Part shown: in pieces, positions 37,044-44,979 of the stretch
How positions within the stretch are numbered: the first letter of the stretch is position 1
How the letters are laid out: every line of letters begins with the position of its first letter
Assembly (NCBI RefSeq): GCF_000306785.1
Contig: NC_017955.1
Span: forward strand, 2,418,001 to 2,482,000
Direction of reading: 5' to 3'
DNA: 64,000 nt
Source: Modestobacter italicus
Lineage (GTDB): Bacteria; Actinomycetota; Actinomycetes; Mycobacteriales; Geodermatophilaceae
Program-made: the position numbers and the translations under genes
Notes under the pieces: generated by a model
What the model saw: only the letters and a program-made list of their open reading frames with translations
Database searches by the model: none
Told to the model about the DNA's origin: nothing

Positions 37044-37059
37044 TGGCACGTTCCGTGCA
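37044..37059 (+). promoter_or_regulatory. Sigma-54 promoter (-24/-12)
   Basis: TGGCACG-TTCC-GTGCA: the GG (37045-37046) and GC (37057-37058) are separated by exactly 10 nt as sigma-54 requires, and 13 of the consensus positions TGGCACG-N4-TTGCA are met except one T. Predicted transcription start near 37070, leaving a ~26-nt leader with GGGAGG before ATG 37096. It lies 57 nt after the rpoN stop. Confidence 0.82.
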
Positions 37060-37095
37060 TGGAGAAGTGCACAGCCACTGGCGGGAGGACGAGTC

Positions 37096-37731
37096 ATGCA
37101 CGACATCGACCGGGCGCTCTTCGAGATGGACGGCGAGGACGAGTGGGGAGAGGCGGAGGGAGGGATGTACGAGTCCACGGAGATGGAGCTGGCCGGCGAG
37201 TTCCTGGAACTGGCCGGCGAGCAGGAACTCGATCGTTTCCTGGGCAAGCTGCTGTCGTCCGCCGTCGGCGCCGGGAAGGCGTTCCTCGGCTCGGACGCCG
37301 GCAAGGCGGTCGGTGGCCTGTTGAAGGGTGCCGCCAAGCAGGTGCTGCCCCAGATCGGGCGTGCGGTGGGCGACTTCATCGCTCCGGGCACCGGCGGTCA
37401 GATCGGCGGTCAGCTGGCCTCCTCGGTCGGCGCCAAGCTGGGGCTGGAACTCGAGGGTCTGTCCGCCGAGGACCGCGAGCTCGAAGCCGCGCGGGCCTTC
37501 GTCCGGTTCGCCGACGAGACCGCCCAGATCGCCGAGGCCGCGCCGCCGTCCGTGCCCCCGACGACCGCCGCCGCCCATGCGGCCACGGTGGCCGCGCAGC
37601 ACCAGCTGCCCGGCCTCGCGCCGGTGGTCCGCGCCCTGCGGCCTCCCGGCTCCGGCGGCGGGCCCCGCCCCGGCGCCGCGACCGGCCGCTGGGTGCGGCG
37701 CGGTTCCACCATCGTCCTGCACAACGTCTAG
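37096..37731 (+). CDS. Acidic/glycine-zipper protein 1 of the sigma-54 operon
   Basis: 211 residues, function unknown. Layout: acidic-aromatic N-terminus (DEWGEAEGGMYESTEMEL), a short helix ELDRFLGKLLSSAV, a Gly/Ala hydrophobic stretch with GxxxG spacing (GKAVGGLLKGAAKQVLPQIG to GGQLASSVG, about 68-118), a helix ELEAARAFVRFADETA and a Pro/Gly-rich basic tail. The glycine-zipper stretch could insert in a membrane or pack into a multimer. No signal peptide. GGGAGG 7 nt before ATG. First gene behind the sigma-54 promoter; the next gene is a paralog. Confidence 0.78.
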   Translation: MHDIDRALFEMDGEDEWGEAEGGMYESTEMELAGEFLELAGEQELDRFLGKLLSSAVGAGKAFLGSDAGKAVGGLLKGAAKQVLPQIGRAVGDFIAPGTGGQIGGQLASSVGAKLGLELEGLSAEDRELEAARAFVRFADETAQIAEAAPPSVPPTTAAAHAATVAAQHQLPGLAPVVRALRPPGSGGGPRPGAATGRWVRRGSTIVLHNV

Positions 37732-37739
37732 GAGCCCAG

Positions 37740-38759
37740 ATGTCCAGGTACGGGTCGTACGAGACGGAGTACGAGAACGGCGAGACGCCGCTGCAGGAAT
37801 GGGAGCTGGCGGGGGAGGCGGAGCAGTACGAGGAGGAGGCCGAGTACGAGACGGAGGGTGAGTACGAGACGGAGGGCGAGGAGGAGGCGCTCGAGTACGA
37901 GCTCACCAACGAGCTGCTGGCCGTCCGAAACGAGGCCGAGCTCGACCGCTTCCTCGGCAAGCTCATGAAGAGCGCCGGGACGTTCCTCAACTCCGGCGTC
38001 GGCAAGGCCGTCGGCGGCGTCCTGAAGAACGTCGCGAAGACGGTCCTCCCGGTCGCGGGCGCGGCGCTCGGGAGCGCTCTGCTGCCCGGGGTGGGCACCG
38101 CGCTCGGCGGCAAGCTGGGTTCGCTCGCCGGCGGGCTCCTGGAGGTGGAGGAGGCCGAGATGATGAGCGAGGACGAGGCCGAGTTCGAAGCCGCCCACCG
38201 CTTCGTGCAGTTCGGCAGGGCGACCAGCCGCACCGCCGGCCTGGCATCACCGAAGGTGCCGCCGAAGACCGTCGCCCGCGCGGCCGCCGTCGCCGCGGCC
38301 CGCAAGCACGCCCCTGGCCTCGTGCGCCCACGTCCCCAGTCGTCCCGTGACCGACGCCAACCAGGGCGTCCCGGACCGCAGGCGGGCACCGGACGGCGCC
38401 GCCCCTCGGGATCGGACCGCGGTCAGCCGCGACGTCGTCCCGCAGGGTCCGACGGCGGCCGACCGCGACGTCGTCCCGCACCCGGGGACGACGATCAGCC
38501 GCGCCGTCGGCCCCGACCGCCGTGGCAGCCCGCACCGTGGCTGCCCGCACCGTGGCCGCCGGCGCCGTGGCCGCCGGGACAGTGGCAGCCCAGCGACGCG
38601 TGGGCGGGGTGGGCCGGGGAGCCCGGCGCACGGAGCGCCGGTGCCCCGCCCGAGGACGCCGCCGGCCGGGGTCCCGGTCCCGCGGACGACGACCCCGGTC
38701 CCGAGCCCGGTCCCGCTGACGACGGTGGAGCCGACGAGTTCAGCGGGTTCGAGTTCTAG
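37740..38759 (+). CDS. Acidic/glycine-zipper protein 2 of the sigma-54 operon
   Basis: 339 residues, paralog of the preceding protein in its first ~200: repetitive acidic start with YETEGEYETEGEEE, ELDRFLGKLMKSAGTFL, the zipper GKAVGGVLKNVAKTVLPVAG...GTALGGKLG, then FEAAHRFVQFGRATS. The C-terminal third is low-complexity: Arg/Pro/Gly repeats (QPRRRP type), a WxPAPWxP repeat run and an acidic end GGADEFSGFEF. TAGGAG formed by the upstream stop provides its ribosome binding site, so the two are coupled. Function unknown; repeats suggest a surface or scaffold role. Confidence 0.75.
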   Translation: MSRYGSYETEYENGETPLQEWELAGEAEQYEEEAEYETEGEYETEGEEEALEYELTNELLAVRNEAELDRFLGKLMKSAGTFLNSGVGKAVGGVLKNVAKTVLPVAGAALGSALLPGVGTALGGKLGSLAGGLLEVEEAEMMSEDEAEFEAAHRFVQFGRATSRTAGLASPKVPPKTVARAAAVAAARKHAPGLVRPRPQSSRDRRQPGRPGPQAGTGRRRPSGSDRGQPRRRPAGSDGGRPRRRPAPGDDDQPRRRPRPPWQPAPWLPAPWPPAPWPPGQWQPSDAWAGWAGEPGARSAGAPPEDAAGRGPGPADDDPGPEPGPADDGGADEFSGFEF

Positions 38760-40069
38760 TGGACGTCGTGGGTGAGGACGGCACGCGGTGGGCGACGGGG
38801 TTGATCGACCAGGAGGCCCTCGCCCTGCTGACCCGACTGGGCCAGCACCGGCCGTTCGTCCTCACCGAGACGATGGTGCTCGCGGCCGCTCTGCCCTACA
38901 GCGCGCACCGGCGCATCGAACGGTTCCTCCACGAGAGCCGGACCACCCTCCGCGACGAGGTGGAGGGCTTCCTCCGCTGGCTCCACGGCCCGGGCCGGCA
39001 CGTCCCCCCTGCCGAGCAGCAGCGCAGGTTCGTCGCGATCCGCATCCACTTCAACGACGTGCTCTCCCAGGTCGACCTCTTCGCCGAGGTGATCACCCAG
39101 CGCAGCGAGAGCGGGACCGGGGTGTGGTTGTCGGGGCTCGACCGCCTGGCTGCCGAGGCGCTGGAACTGCCCGGGAGCTGGTTCGACCCGCCTCCGGTCG
39201 TCTGCTACCTGACGCGAGGGCCGGGTGCTGCCATCCGGCGGGCCCGTACCCGACTACCCGGCGGCCGACCGAATCCGGTGGCCATCGTGCGGGTGCCGCG
39301 GGAGCGCATGGTGGGTCACGGGATCGCCTCGTCCCTCGTCCACGAGGTCGGCCATCAGGGCGCGGCGCTGCTCGGGCTCGTGGAGTCGCTGCGTGCGGAG
39401 ATCCGTGAGCGCGGCCGACGGGACCGGAGCGCCACCCCCTGGGCCAGCTGGGAGCGCACCGTCTCGGAGTGCGTCGCCGACTTCTGGTCGGTCGGCAAGC
39501 TCGGCATCGCCTCGACGCTGGGCCTCCTGGCCGTCGTCAGCCTGCCGCGCTTCTTCGTGTTCCGTCCCCCCGGCGAGGACCCGCACCCCATGCCCTACGT
39601 CCGGGTCCTGCTGAGCGCCAGTGTCGGGGACACCCTCTACCCGCATCCGCAGTGGGCGGCGCTGGCCGACGCGTGGCGTGCCTGCTACCCGATGCGCGAC
39701 CTCCCGGTGGAGCGCCGGCGGGAGATCGACCGGCTGGAGGAGAGCCTGCCCGCGATGGCCGAGCTGATGGCCTCGCACCGGTCGGCGGCGCTGCGGGGTC
39801 GCCGCCTCGCCGATCTGATGCCGGTGGGGGAACGGCGGCCGGAACAGCTGATCGCACTGCACACGTCGTGGGGGGACGACGTCGGCGTGCTGGCTCGGCA
39901 GTCGCCCACGCTCGTCTTCGCCGTCCTCGGTCAGGCCAGGGCCACGGGCCGGATCGACCCGGTCCACGAGAGCCGGGTGCTCTCCGACGTCCTCACGGCC
40001 TGGGCGGTGCGCGGCAGCCTCGACGTCCTCGAACGAGACGCGCTGCCGACGCCGTCCCCGCGCCCATGA
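38759..40069 (+). CDS. Zinc metallopeptidase-like protein (HEVGH)
   Basis: 436 residues. A zincin motif HEVGH is at 195-199 (SSLVHEVGHQGAALLG) and a plausible third ligand Glu237 lies in VSECVADFW, giving an HExxH...E gluzincin pattern. No signal peptide or pro-domain recognised. GTG start overlaps the upstream TAG by one base, so it is part of the sigma-54 operon. It may process the two zipper proteins or an external target; that is inference. Confidence 0.75.
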   Translation: MDVVGEDGTRWATGLIDQEALALLTRLGQHRPFVLTETMVLAAALPYSAHRRIERFLHESRTTLRDEVEGFLRWLHGPGRHVPPAEQQRRFVAIRIHFNDVLSQVDLFAEVITQRSESGTGVWLSGLDRLAAEALELPGSWFDPPPVVCYLTRGPGAAIRRARTRLPGGRPNPVAIVRVPRERMVGHGIASSLVHEVGHQGAALLGLVESLRAEIRERGRRDRSATPWASWERTVSECVADFWSVGKLGIASTLGLLAVVSLPRFFVFRPPGEDPHPMPYVRVLLSASVGDTLYPHPQWAALADAWRACYPMRDLPVERRREIDRLEESLPAMAELMASHRSAALRGRRLADLMPVGERRPEQLIALHTSWGDDVGVLARQSPTLVFAVLGQARATGRIDPVHESRVLSDVLTAWAVRGSLDVLERDALPTPSPRP

Positions 40070-40099
40070 CCGCCCACCAGTCCTGAGAGAGGTACTCCC

Positions 40100-41665
40100 A
40101 TGCCCATCACCATCGAAATCAGCAGTGTCACGTCCGCGCTGGTCCAGGTCTCGGTGCGAGGCCTGGAGGGCGACGGCGGCTTCCGCTACACGGTCAACGA
40201 CAACGCCGGCAGGCAGATCGGTCACGGGAACCTCAAGGGGAGGGGCCCGGACCGCTACGTCGACATCCTGGACGTCCTCGAGGGCAAGCCGGCGGGCATG
40301 TACGAGTTCCGGGTCCACGAGGCGGCCGGCAGCGACCCCGAGACCTCGGCGGCTCGAGCCGATGCGGTGCTGGCCAGTCTGCGGTTCCAGTTCATCCCGA
40401 GCGCTCCGGCACCGATCACCCCGGCGGTGCCGCCGACGGTGGTCCGGCTGGACCGCGCCGCCTCCACCCCAACCACCGACGAGGTGCTGTCAACCCTGGT
40501 GCTGACGGCCACGACCGCCCGGTCCTTCGCCGCCTACAAGGCGTTCGTCGACCCGATCGTCTGCCGTCCCAGGACCGGCAGCCCCTTCGGTGCCGATGCC
40601 TACGAGCGGCTCGTACGGGCGACCCGGGAGTTCCTCGAGCAGGTGCGCGGCCCGGTCGTCGACCCGGGTGGGGTCGCCGGCGCCTACCTGACCGCGGACG
40701 GGCTCCTGCCCTACGTGGACACCATCGTGCAGCGCTTCCCCGATGCGCTGCGCGGCGACCCCTGCTCGGACCTCGACCCCGACCTGCTCGCCGAACCGTT
40801 CCCGCTCGAGCTGATCTGGAGCTACTGGGAGGAGCAGGCCGGCCTGGTCCAGACGCTCAACCACATCCTCGCCCGGTTCCAGAACCGACGCGTGACGAGC
40901 GGACCGGACCCGCTCGCTCGTCTGGACCTCAGTCCGCTGCGGCCGCTGCGGCACTTCCTCTGGTCGTGGGCGGAGGACGAGTCGTCGCGGCTCACCGTGC
41001 GCCATCGCGCGGCCGAGTACCGGTACGAGTACGGACTGGTCCTGGTGGGCCGTGCGGTCCCGGATCCCGGCTACTTCGTGGAGGCGAACAGCCGGTTCCT
41101 GGAGTCCTTCCACACGTTGCTGCACGAGGCGTTGGTGTTCTTCACCCTGGACGACGACACGACGGTGAACGCCGATGCCTTCCCGGTGTACAACGCGCTC
41201 CGCGACACGCACCTGGTCCTCGCCGAGGGCGCCAGCAACTCCTTCGGTGACCTGCCCACCCAGGCCCGCATGGAGATGCTCGTCATGCAGTGGCTGGCCA
41301 GCCAGCCCGAGGTGCGTGACTTCCTGGGCGGCAAGCCGATGGTCCCGTACGAGGAGCCGTGGATGGACCGCATCGACACGATGAAGTCGCTCGCCGGATG
41401 GACGCCGACCAGCGTGACCCACTTCCACGAACTCGCGGTGCGGGGTGAGCAGCTGCTCCTGACGATCCGCTGGGGCAACTGGAACAGCACCGCGGTGACC
41501 GCCGACAGCGCCCGGAACTGGGCGCGGACGTGGCGCAACCAGATCCAGCGCTACGTCCACGCCTACCGGGCCGCGACCGGGGTGGACCTCACGGTCGCAG
41601 CGGACGCCCGGCAGCCCGGTCACCTGCTCGCCCGGCGGGTGGCGGAACGGAGCCGGCGGCGATGA
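40100..41665 (+). CDS. Unknown protein with N-terminal beta-sandwich, sigma-54 operon
   Basis: 521 residues. The first ~105 look like an immunoglobulin-like beta-sandwich (ITIEISSVTSALVQVSVRG, YEFRVHEAAG); the rest (about 140-510) is a helical, Trp/His-rich region (LLHEALVFFTLDDDT, MEMLVMQWLASQPEVRDFL, THFHELAVRGEQLLL) that I cannot assign. GAGAGG precedes the ATG. Its stop overlaps the next start (ATGA), so the product of the next gene is probably a partner. Confidence 0.7.
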   Translation: MPITIEISSVTSALVQVSVRGLEGDGGFRYTVNDNAGRQIGHGNLKGRGPDRYVDILDVLEGKPAGMYEFRVHEAAGSDPETSAARADAVLASLRFQFIPSAPAPITPAVPPTVVRLDRAASTPTTDEVLSTLVLTATTARSFAAYKAFVDPIVCRPRTGSPFGADAYERLVRATREFLEQVRGPVVDPGGVAGAYLTADGLLPYVDTIVQRFPDALRGDPCSDLDPDLLAEPFPLELIWSYWEEQAGLVQTLNHILARFQNRRVTSGPDPLARLDLSPLRPLRHFLWSWAEDESSRLTVRHRAAEYRYEYGLVLVGRAVPDPGYFVEANSRFLESFHTLLHEALVFFTLDDDTTVNADAFPVYNALRDTHLVLAEGASNSFGDLPTQARMEMLVMQWLASQPEVRDFLGGKPMVPYEEPWMDRIDTMKSLAGWTPTSVTHFHELAVRGEQLLLTIRWGNWNSTAVTADSARNWARTWRNQIQRYVHAYRAATGVDLTVAADARQPGHLLARRVAERSRRR

Positions 41666-42285
41666 CGGTCACCGCTCCGCTGGAGCCACCGACGATCTCC
41701 CCCCTCGCCTTCCCGAAGCACAAGGGGCCGGGATACGTCGAGATCAAGCCGCACGACGTGGACGGCATCCGGGACGGTCTGGAACAGCTCTACAAGAACA
41801 AGAAGGGCTTCACCCAGACCTGGCGGAAGAAGAAGACGAGGCACCCCGCCGTCACGGTCTACCTGCTGACCTACATCTACGAGCCGTCGTCGGCACCGGG
41901 GACGAGCAGGCTCACGGCTCACCTCCTGGCGCCCACCGACAAGGCGCTGGACGACAACATCCCGGTTGCCGGACAACGCAGAGGGTCGATCCCTCCGGGG
42001 GGCCGCAAGCAGTGGCTGGACGACCTGGGTACCTGGTGGCTGCTGGCCCACCGACAGCCCATCGAGGAGCAGTCCTTCGGGCAGTGGGTGAGCCACGCCG
42101 GGCCGTCGGCAGCAGGGTTGATGCTGGAGGACCAGCTGCGGAAGGAGTTCCTGAAGAAGCACCAGGTACCCGCCGGCCGTCAGGGGAAGGTCAAGACGGC
42201 CAGCGCGAGGGGCGCCGACATCGACTTCAACGAACTGGCGGAGTTCTTCTACGAGTTGGACGCCGCGTCGGGTCGCGCGGCCTGA
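41662..42285 (+). CDS. Unknown protein, 207 residues, last gene of the sigma-54 operon
   Basis: Basic central part (YKNKKGFTQTWRKKKTRHP), a beta segment AVTVYLLTYIYE and a C-terminal helix DFNELAEFFYEL. ATG overlaps the upstream stop, and the 3' end overlaps the convergent activator gene by 37 bp. No family recognised. Obligate coupling with the upstream gene suggests a complex. Confidence 0.7.
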   Translation: MTVTAPLEPPTISPLAFPKHKGPGYVEIKPHDVDGIRDGLEQLYKNKKGFTQTWRKKKTRHPAVTVYLLTYIYEPSSAPGTSRLTAHLLAPTDKALDDNIPVAGQRRGSIPPGGRKQWLDDLGTWWLLAHRQPIEEQSFGQWVSHAGPSAAGLMLEDQLRKEFLKKHQVPAGRQGKVKTASARGADIDFNELAEFFYELDAASGRAA

Positions 42286-43661
42286 TCCGGCTCGGCCGCG
42301 CCCCCGGCCGTCCGGTAGTCCAGTGCGCGGCGGCTGATGCCGAGCATGCGGGCTGCGGCGGCCGGGCCGTCGGTCTCCGCCATCGCGATGTCGGTGGCGA
42401 TCTCCGGCACCAGCGACTTCAGCTGCTTGATCCCGATGCCCGCTCGCAGCGACAGCCGGATCGCCTGCTCCAGTCGCTCGTCCCAGGTGTCCGGGTCTCG
42501 GCCACCGGCCACTGCTTCCTGCGTGGGGGCCCCAGCGCCGTCCGAAAGCCCAGGGCGGTCGTCGGGCGAGATGTCCCCGGGGCTCACCGGCCCGTCACCG
42601 ACGTGCCGGGTGCCCACCCGCACTGCCAGCTGGCTGAGGTCGCGCACGTTCCCGGGGTAGGGCCGTCGCTGGAGCAGGTCGACCACGGCGGGGTCGAGCG
42701 CGAGCGGCTGCTGCCCCGGTCGCGCCTGGGACAGGAAGTGGTGGAACAGCGGGACGACGTCCTCCCGGCGCTCGCGCAGCGGTGGGAGGCGGACCGTGAC
42801 GGCGGCCAGCCGGAAGTAGAGGTCGCGGCGGAAGCGCCCGGCGTCGGACTCGGCGCGCAGGTCCCGGTTCGTCGCGGCCAGCAGACGGAAGGAGGTGTGC
42901 TGCCACTGGCTGCCGCCGACCGGCTTGTAGGTGCCCTCCTGGACGACGCGCAGCAGCGCGGCCTGCAGCTCGGCGGGCAGCTCGCCGACCTCGTCGAGGA
43001 ACAGCGTGCCGTGGTCGGCCATCCCGAAGGCACCGGACCGGGCGCCGCTGGCGCCGGTGAACGCCCCCTTCTCGTGCCCGAAGAACTCACTGCCCGACAG
43101 CGACGGGACGATGGTGGTGCAGTCGAGGAGCACGAGCTCACGGCGCCGGGGGCGCGGGTCGAGGTCGTGGACCAGGCGGGCCACCACCTCCTTGCCGGTC
43201 CCCGTCTCGCCGGTGAGCAGCATCGAGGAGGTGGTGAACCGGGCCATCTCGACGACCTCGCGGAGCACCGCCTTCCAGCGGTGCGCGGACCCCAGCGCCA
43301 CGGACCGGACCGCGTCGGACTCCACGATCGCGTCCACGGCCGCCCAGCGCTCGAGCCGGGCGAGCAGGTGGTCGGCGTCGTCCTCGGAAGAAAGGGGGAC
43401 GACGTCCTCGGCACCGCACTCGAGCAGCCGCCACGGATCGGCCCGGGCGCCGGCGCCCAGGGCGACGAGGACCCGGCCGCCGGACGCGGCAGCGTGCACC
43501 ACGTCCTCGGCGCGCGCGGGGTCACCGGCGACGAGGACGACGCCCGGCTCGCCGGCGGACACGGGTCGACCCTCGTGCAGACCCCGGTCGCGGAGACCGG
43601 CGGCGACGTCCTGGACCGCGCTCTCACCGGTGCGGCTGCCGCTGACCGTGAACCACGCCAT
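42249..43661 (-). CDS. Sigma-54-dependent AAA+ transcriptional activator
   Basis: 470-residue bacterial enhancer-binding protein. N-terminal ~110 residues look like a receiver-fold domain without a clear phospho-aspartate (VVLVAGD, LLECGAEDVVPL). The AAA+ core has Walker A GETGTGKE (151-158), the sigma-54 contact loop GAFTGA (199-204), Walker B GTLFLDE (218-224) and an arginine-finger region FRRDLYFRLA. The C-terminus has a Fis-type HTH (AAARMLGISRRALDYR). It remodels the sigma-54 closed complex using ATP. Convergent with the operon it presumably activates; no partner histidine kinase is nearby. Confidence 0.92.
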   Translation of the reverse strand: MAWFTVSGSRTGESAVQDVAAGLRDRGLHEGRPVSAGEPGVVLVAGDPARAEDVVHAAASGGRVLVALGAGARADPWRLLECGAEDVVPLSSEDDADHLLARLERWAAVDAIVESDAVRSVALGSAHRWKAVLREVVEMARFTTSSMLLTGETGTGKEVVARLVHDLDPRPRRRELVLLDCTTIVPSLSGSEFFGHEKGAFTGASGARSGAFGMADHGTLFLDEVGELPAELQAALLRVVQEGTYKPVGGSQWQHTSFRLLAATNRDLRAESDAGRFRRDLYFRLAAVTVRLPPLRERREDVVPLFHHFLSQARPGQQPLALDPAVVDLLQRRPYPGNVRDLSQLAVRVGTRHVGDGPVSPGDISPDDRPGLSDGAGAPTQEAVAGGRDPDTWDERLEQAIRLSLRAGIGIKQLKSLVPEIATDIAMAETDGPAAAARMLGISRRALDYRTAGGAAEPDQAARPDAASNS

Positions 43662-43831
43662 CGGTCAGCCCCGATCCTGGACTGGACGAGCCGGGCGCCC
43701 GGGGACACTCAGCAGCGCGGCCGGTCGCCGAACCCGGAGGACGGCGTTGTCGTCCACTGCTCCGTGCGCGACACCCAGCGTGCCCGGAGCCCGTCACGAC
43801 AGCGTCACCTCCGGGGACGTGAGCCGGTCGG

Positions 43832-44359
43832 TCAGGCGACGGTCCGCGGTCCGCGGGCCTCCCGCCCGACGAGCACGAGGGCCGCGCTGATCAGGACCAG
43901 GTTCTTCAGGACGAACTCGCCGTCGGCGGTCAGCAGCAGCGGGTTGCCGTCGGTGACCATGAGCCCGGGCGCGGTCACGAAGGTCAGGAACGTCCCGGCG
44001 AGGTGCCCCGCCAGGACGAGGAGCACGACCGGGAGCGCCCTGCCGACCGCCACGGCGAGGCCGAGGCCGATCTCCACCAGGCCGAGGACGGGCACGGTGA
44101 CGTCCGAGCTGAGGAACGGCAGCGTCGCGCCGATGAGCCCTTCGACGGGCGTGTCACCGGTGACCTTCAGGGCGCCGAACCACACGAACACCAGTGCCAG
44201 GGAGAGGCGCAGAGCGGTCGGACCGCAGCGCCCGCACCCGGCCGAGATGCCCGTCAGGACGTCGTCGACCCGCGACCGCAGCCCGGCCGGCTCTCCGTCC
44301 GGTGTCATCGGCGACCACGGCCGGGTCCGGACGGCCGGGAGTTCCTGAGTGGGTGGCAT
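43832..44359 (-). CDS. DoxX/DUF417-like membrane protein
   Basis: 175 residues with four predicted membrane helices after a ~45-residue cytosolic start (ALRLSLALVFVWFGALKVTG; VPVLGLVEIGLGLAVAVG; VLLVLAGHLAGTFLTFV; LKNLVLISAALVLVG). The pattern and the FVTAPGLM...LTADGEFVLKN segment match the YkgB/DUF417-DoxX family, often oxidative- or reactive-chlorine-stress linked. ATG 44359 chosen as AGGAG lies 6 nt before it. A repeat element at 44410-44439 lies in its upstream region. Confidence 0.84.
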   Translation of the reverse strand: MPPTQELPAVRTRPWSPMTPDGEPAGLRSRVDDVLTGISAGCGRCGPTALRLSLALVFVWFGALKVTGDTPVEGLIGATLPFLSSDVTVPVLGLVEIGLGLAVAVGRALPVVLLVLAGHLAGTFLTFVTAPGLMVTDGNPLLLTADGEFVLKNLVLISAALVLVGREARGPRTVA

Positions 44360-44409
44360 GACCATCTCCTGTTCGCGCGGGTCGTCGCCGGAGCGGCGTC
44401 GTGCCAGGG

Positions 44410-44439
44410 AGGAGGTCCTCGAGGAGCTCGTGATACGGG
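44410..44439 (-). repeat. Upstream repeat element, copy A (GTATCAC...GAGGACCTCCT)
   Basis: On the minus strand GTATCAC, a 7-nt spacer, then TCGAGGACCTCCT, 51-80 nt before the DoxX ATG. Copy B at 44709-44741 has the same two blocks with an 8-nt spacer. Confidence 0.45.
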
Positions 44440-44458
44440 CTCCGCGGCGATGCGCTCG

Positions 44459-44653
44459 TCACGGCCGGTGGTCGCCGGAGGCGGTGTACCAGTCCAGCAC
44501 CTCGTCGATCTCGGCGCGGCAGCGTGCAACGGCGGCCCGGTTCTCCGCAGTGTCCTTCTCCGAGTGCCGCACCCGGGCGCGGGCGAGGTCGATGCAGGCC
44601 TGGGAGAAGACGACGTTGATCTCCTCGGCGAGCGTGTCGTGCATGGTGTCCAT
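44459..44653 (-). CDS. Small helical protein, 64 residues, unknown
   Basis: A charged amphipathic helix throughout (MDTMHDTLAEEINVVFSQAC to EIDEVLDWYTASGDHRP), likely an oligomeric coiled-coil or adaptor. AGGAAAG lies 6 nt before ATG 44653. Same strand and upstream element as the DoxX gene 99 nt downstream, so the two may be co-regulated. No family recognised. Confidence 0.6.
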   Translation of the reverse strand: MDTMHDTLAEEINVVFSQACIDLARARVRHSEKDTAENRAAVARCRAEIDEVLDWYTASGDHRP

Positions 44654-44979
44654 CGCCGTCTTTCCTGCCGGTTCTGCACCGTGGTGCGGGACATGGGCGT
44701 GCTGTGGGCAGGAGGTCCTCGACCTCCCCGGTGATACCGGGGAGGTCGAGCCGTACCGCGGCCGGAGCACCGGGAGGGCGCGCAGCGCCCGGCGGACAGG
44801 GAGTCCCGCCGATCCGGTATCTGCGGCCGCGCAGCCACCTCCTCCCAGTGGGGCGCGCGACGGGTCGCCGTGCACGGAGTCCGTCGAGCGGGAAGTGGGT
44901 CCGCGGCATCGCCTGGCCACCGCGGTAGCTGGAGGGGGACGATGCGGACGACAGCCGGCCCGGTGGAGGAGCGATCCCG
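44654..44979. other. Divergent intergenic region
   Basis: 326 nt without a supported gene, between the 64-residue protein and the gene at 44980. It contains the 15-bp perfect hairpin (44717-44749) and repeat copy B. The plus-strand gene is served by GGAGGAGCGATCCCG before ATG 44980. Confidence 0.5.
44709..44749 (-). promoter_or_regulatory. Repeat copy B with perfect 15-bp hairpin
   Basis: Arms 44717-44731 and 44735-44749 are exact reverse complements with a GAT loop; the GTATCAC block straddles the loop. About 64-96 nt upstream of the 64-residue protein start. There is no T-tract, so a regulatory structure or operator is more likely than a terminator. Confidence 0.5.

Noticed and set aside
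38380-38560. Arg/Pro/Gly and CCGTGG-type repeats as a CRISPR or intergenic repeat
   Set aside because: They are in frame within the second zipper protein and encode low-complexity protein repeats.
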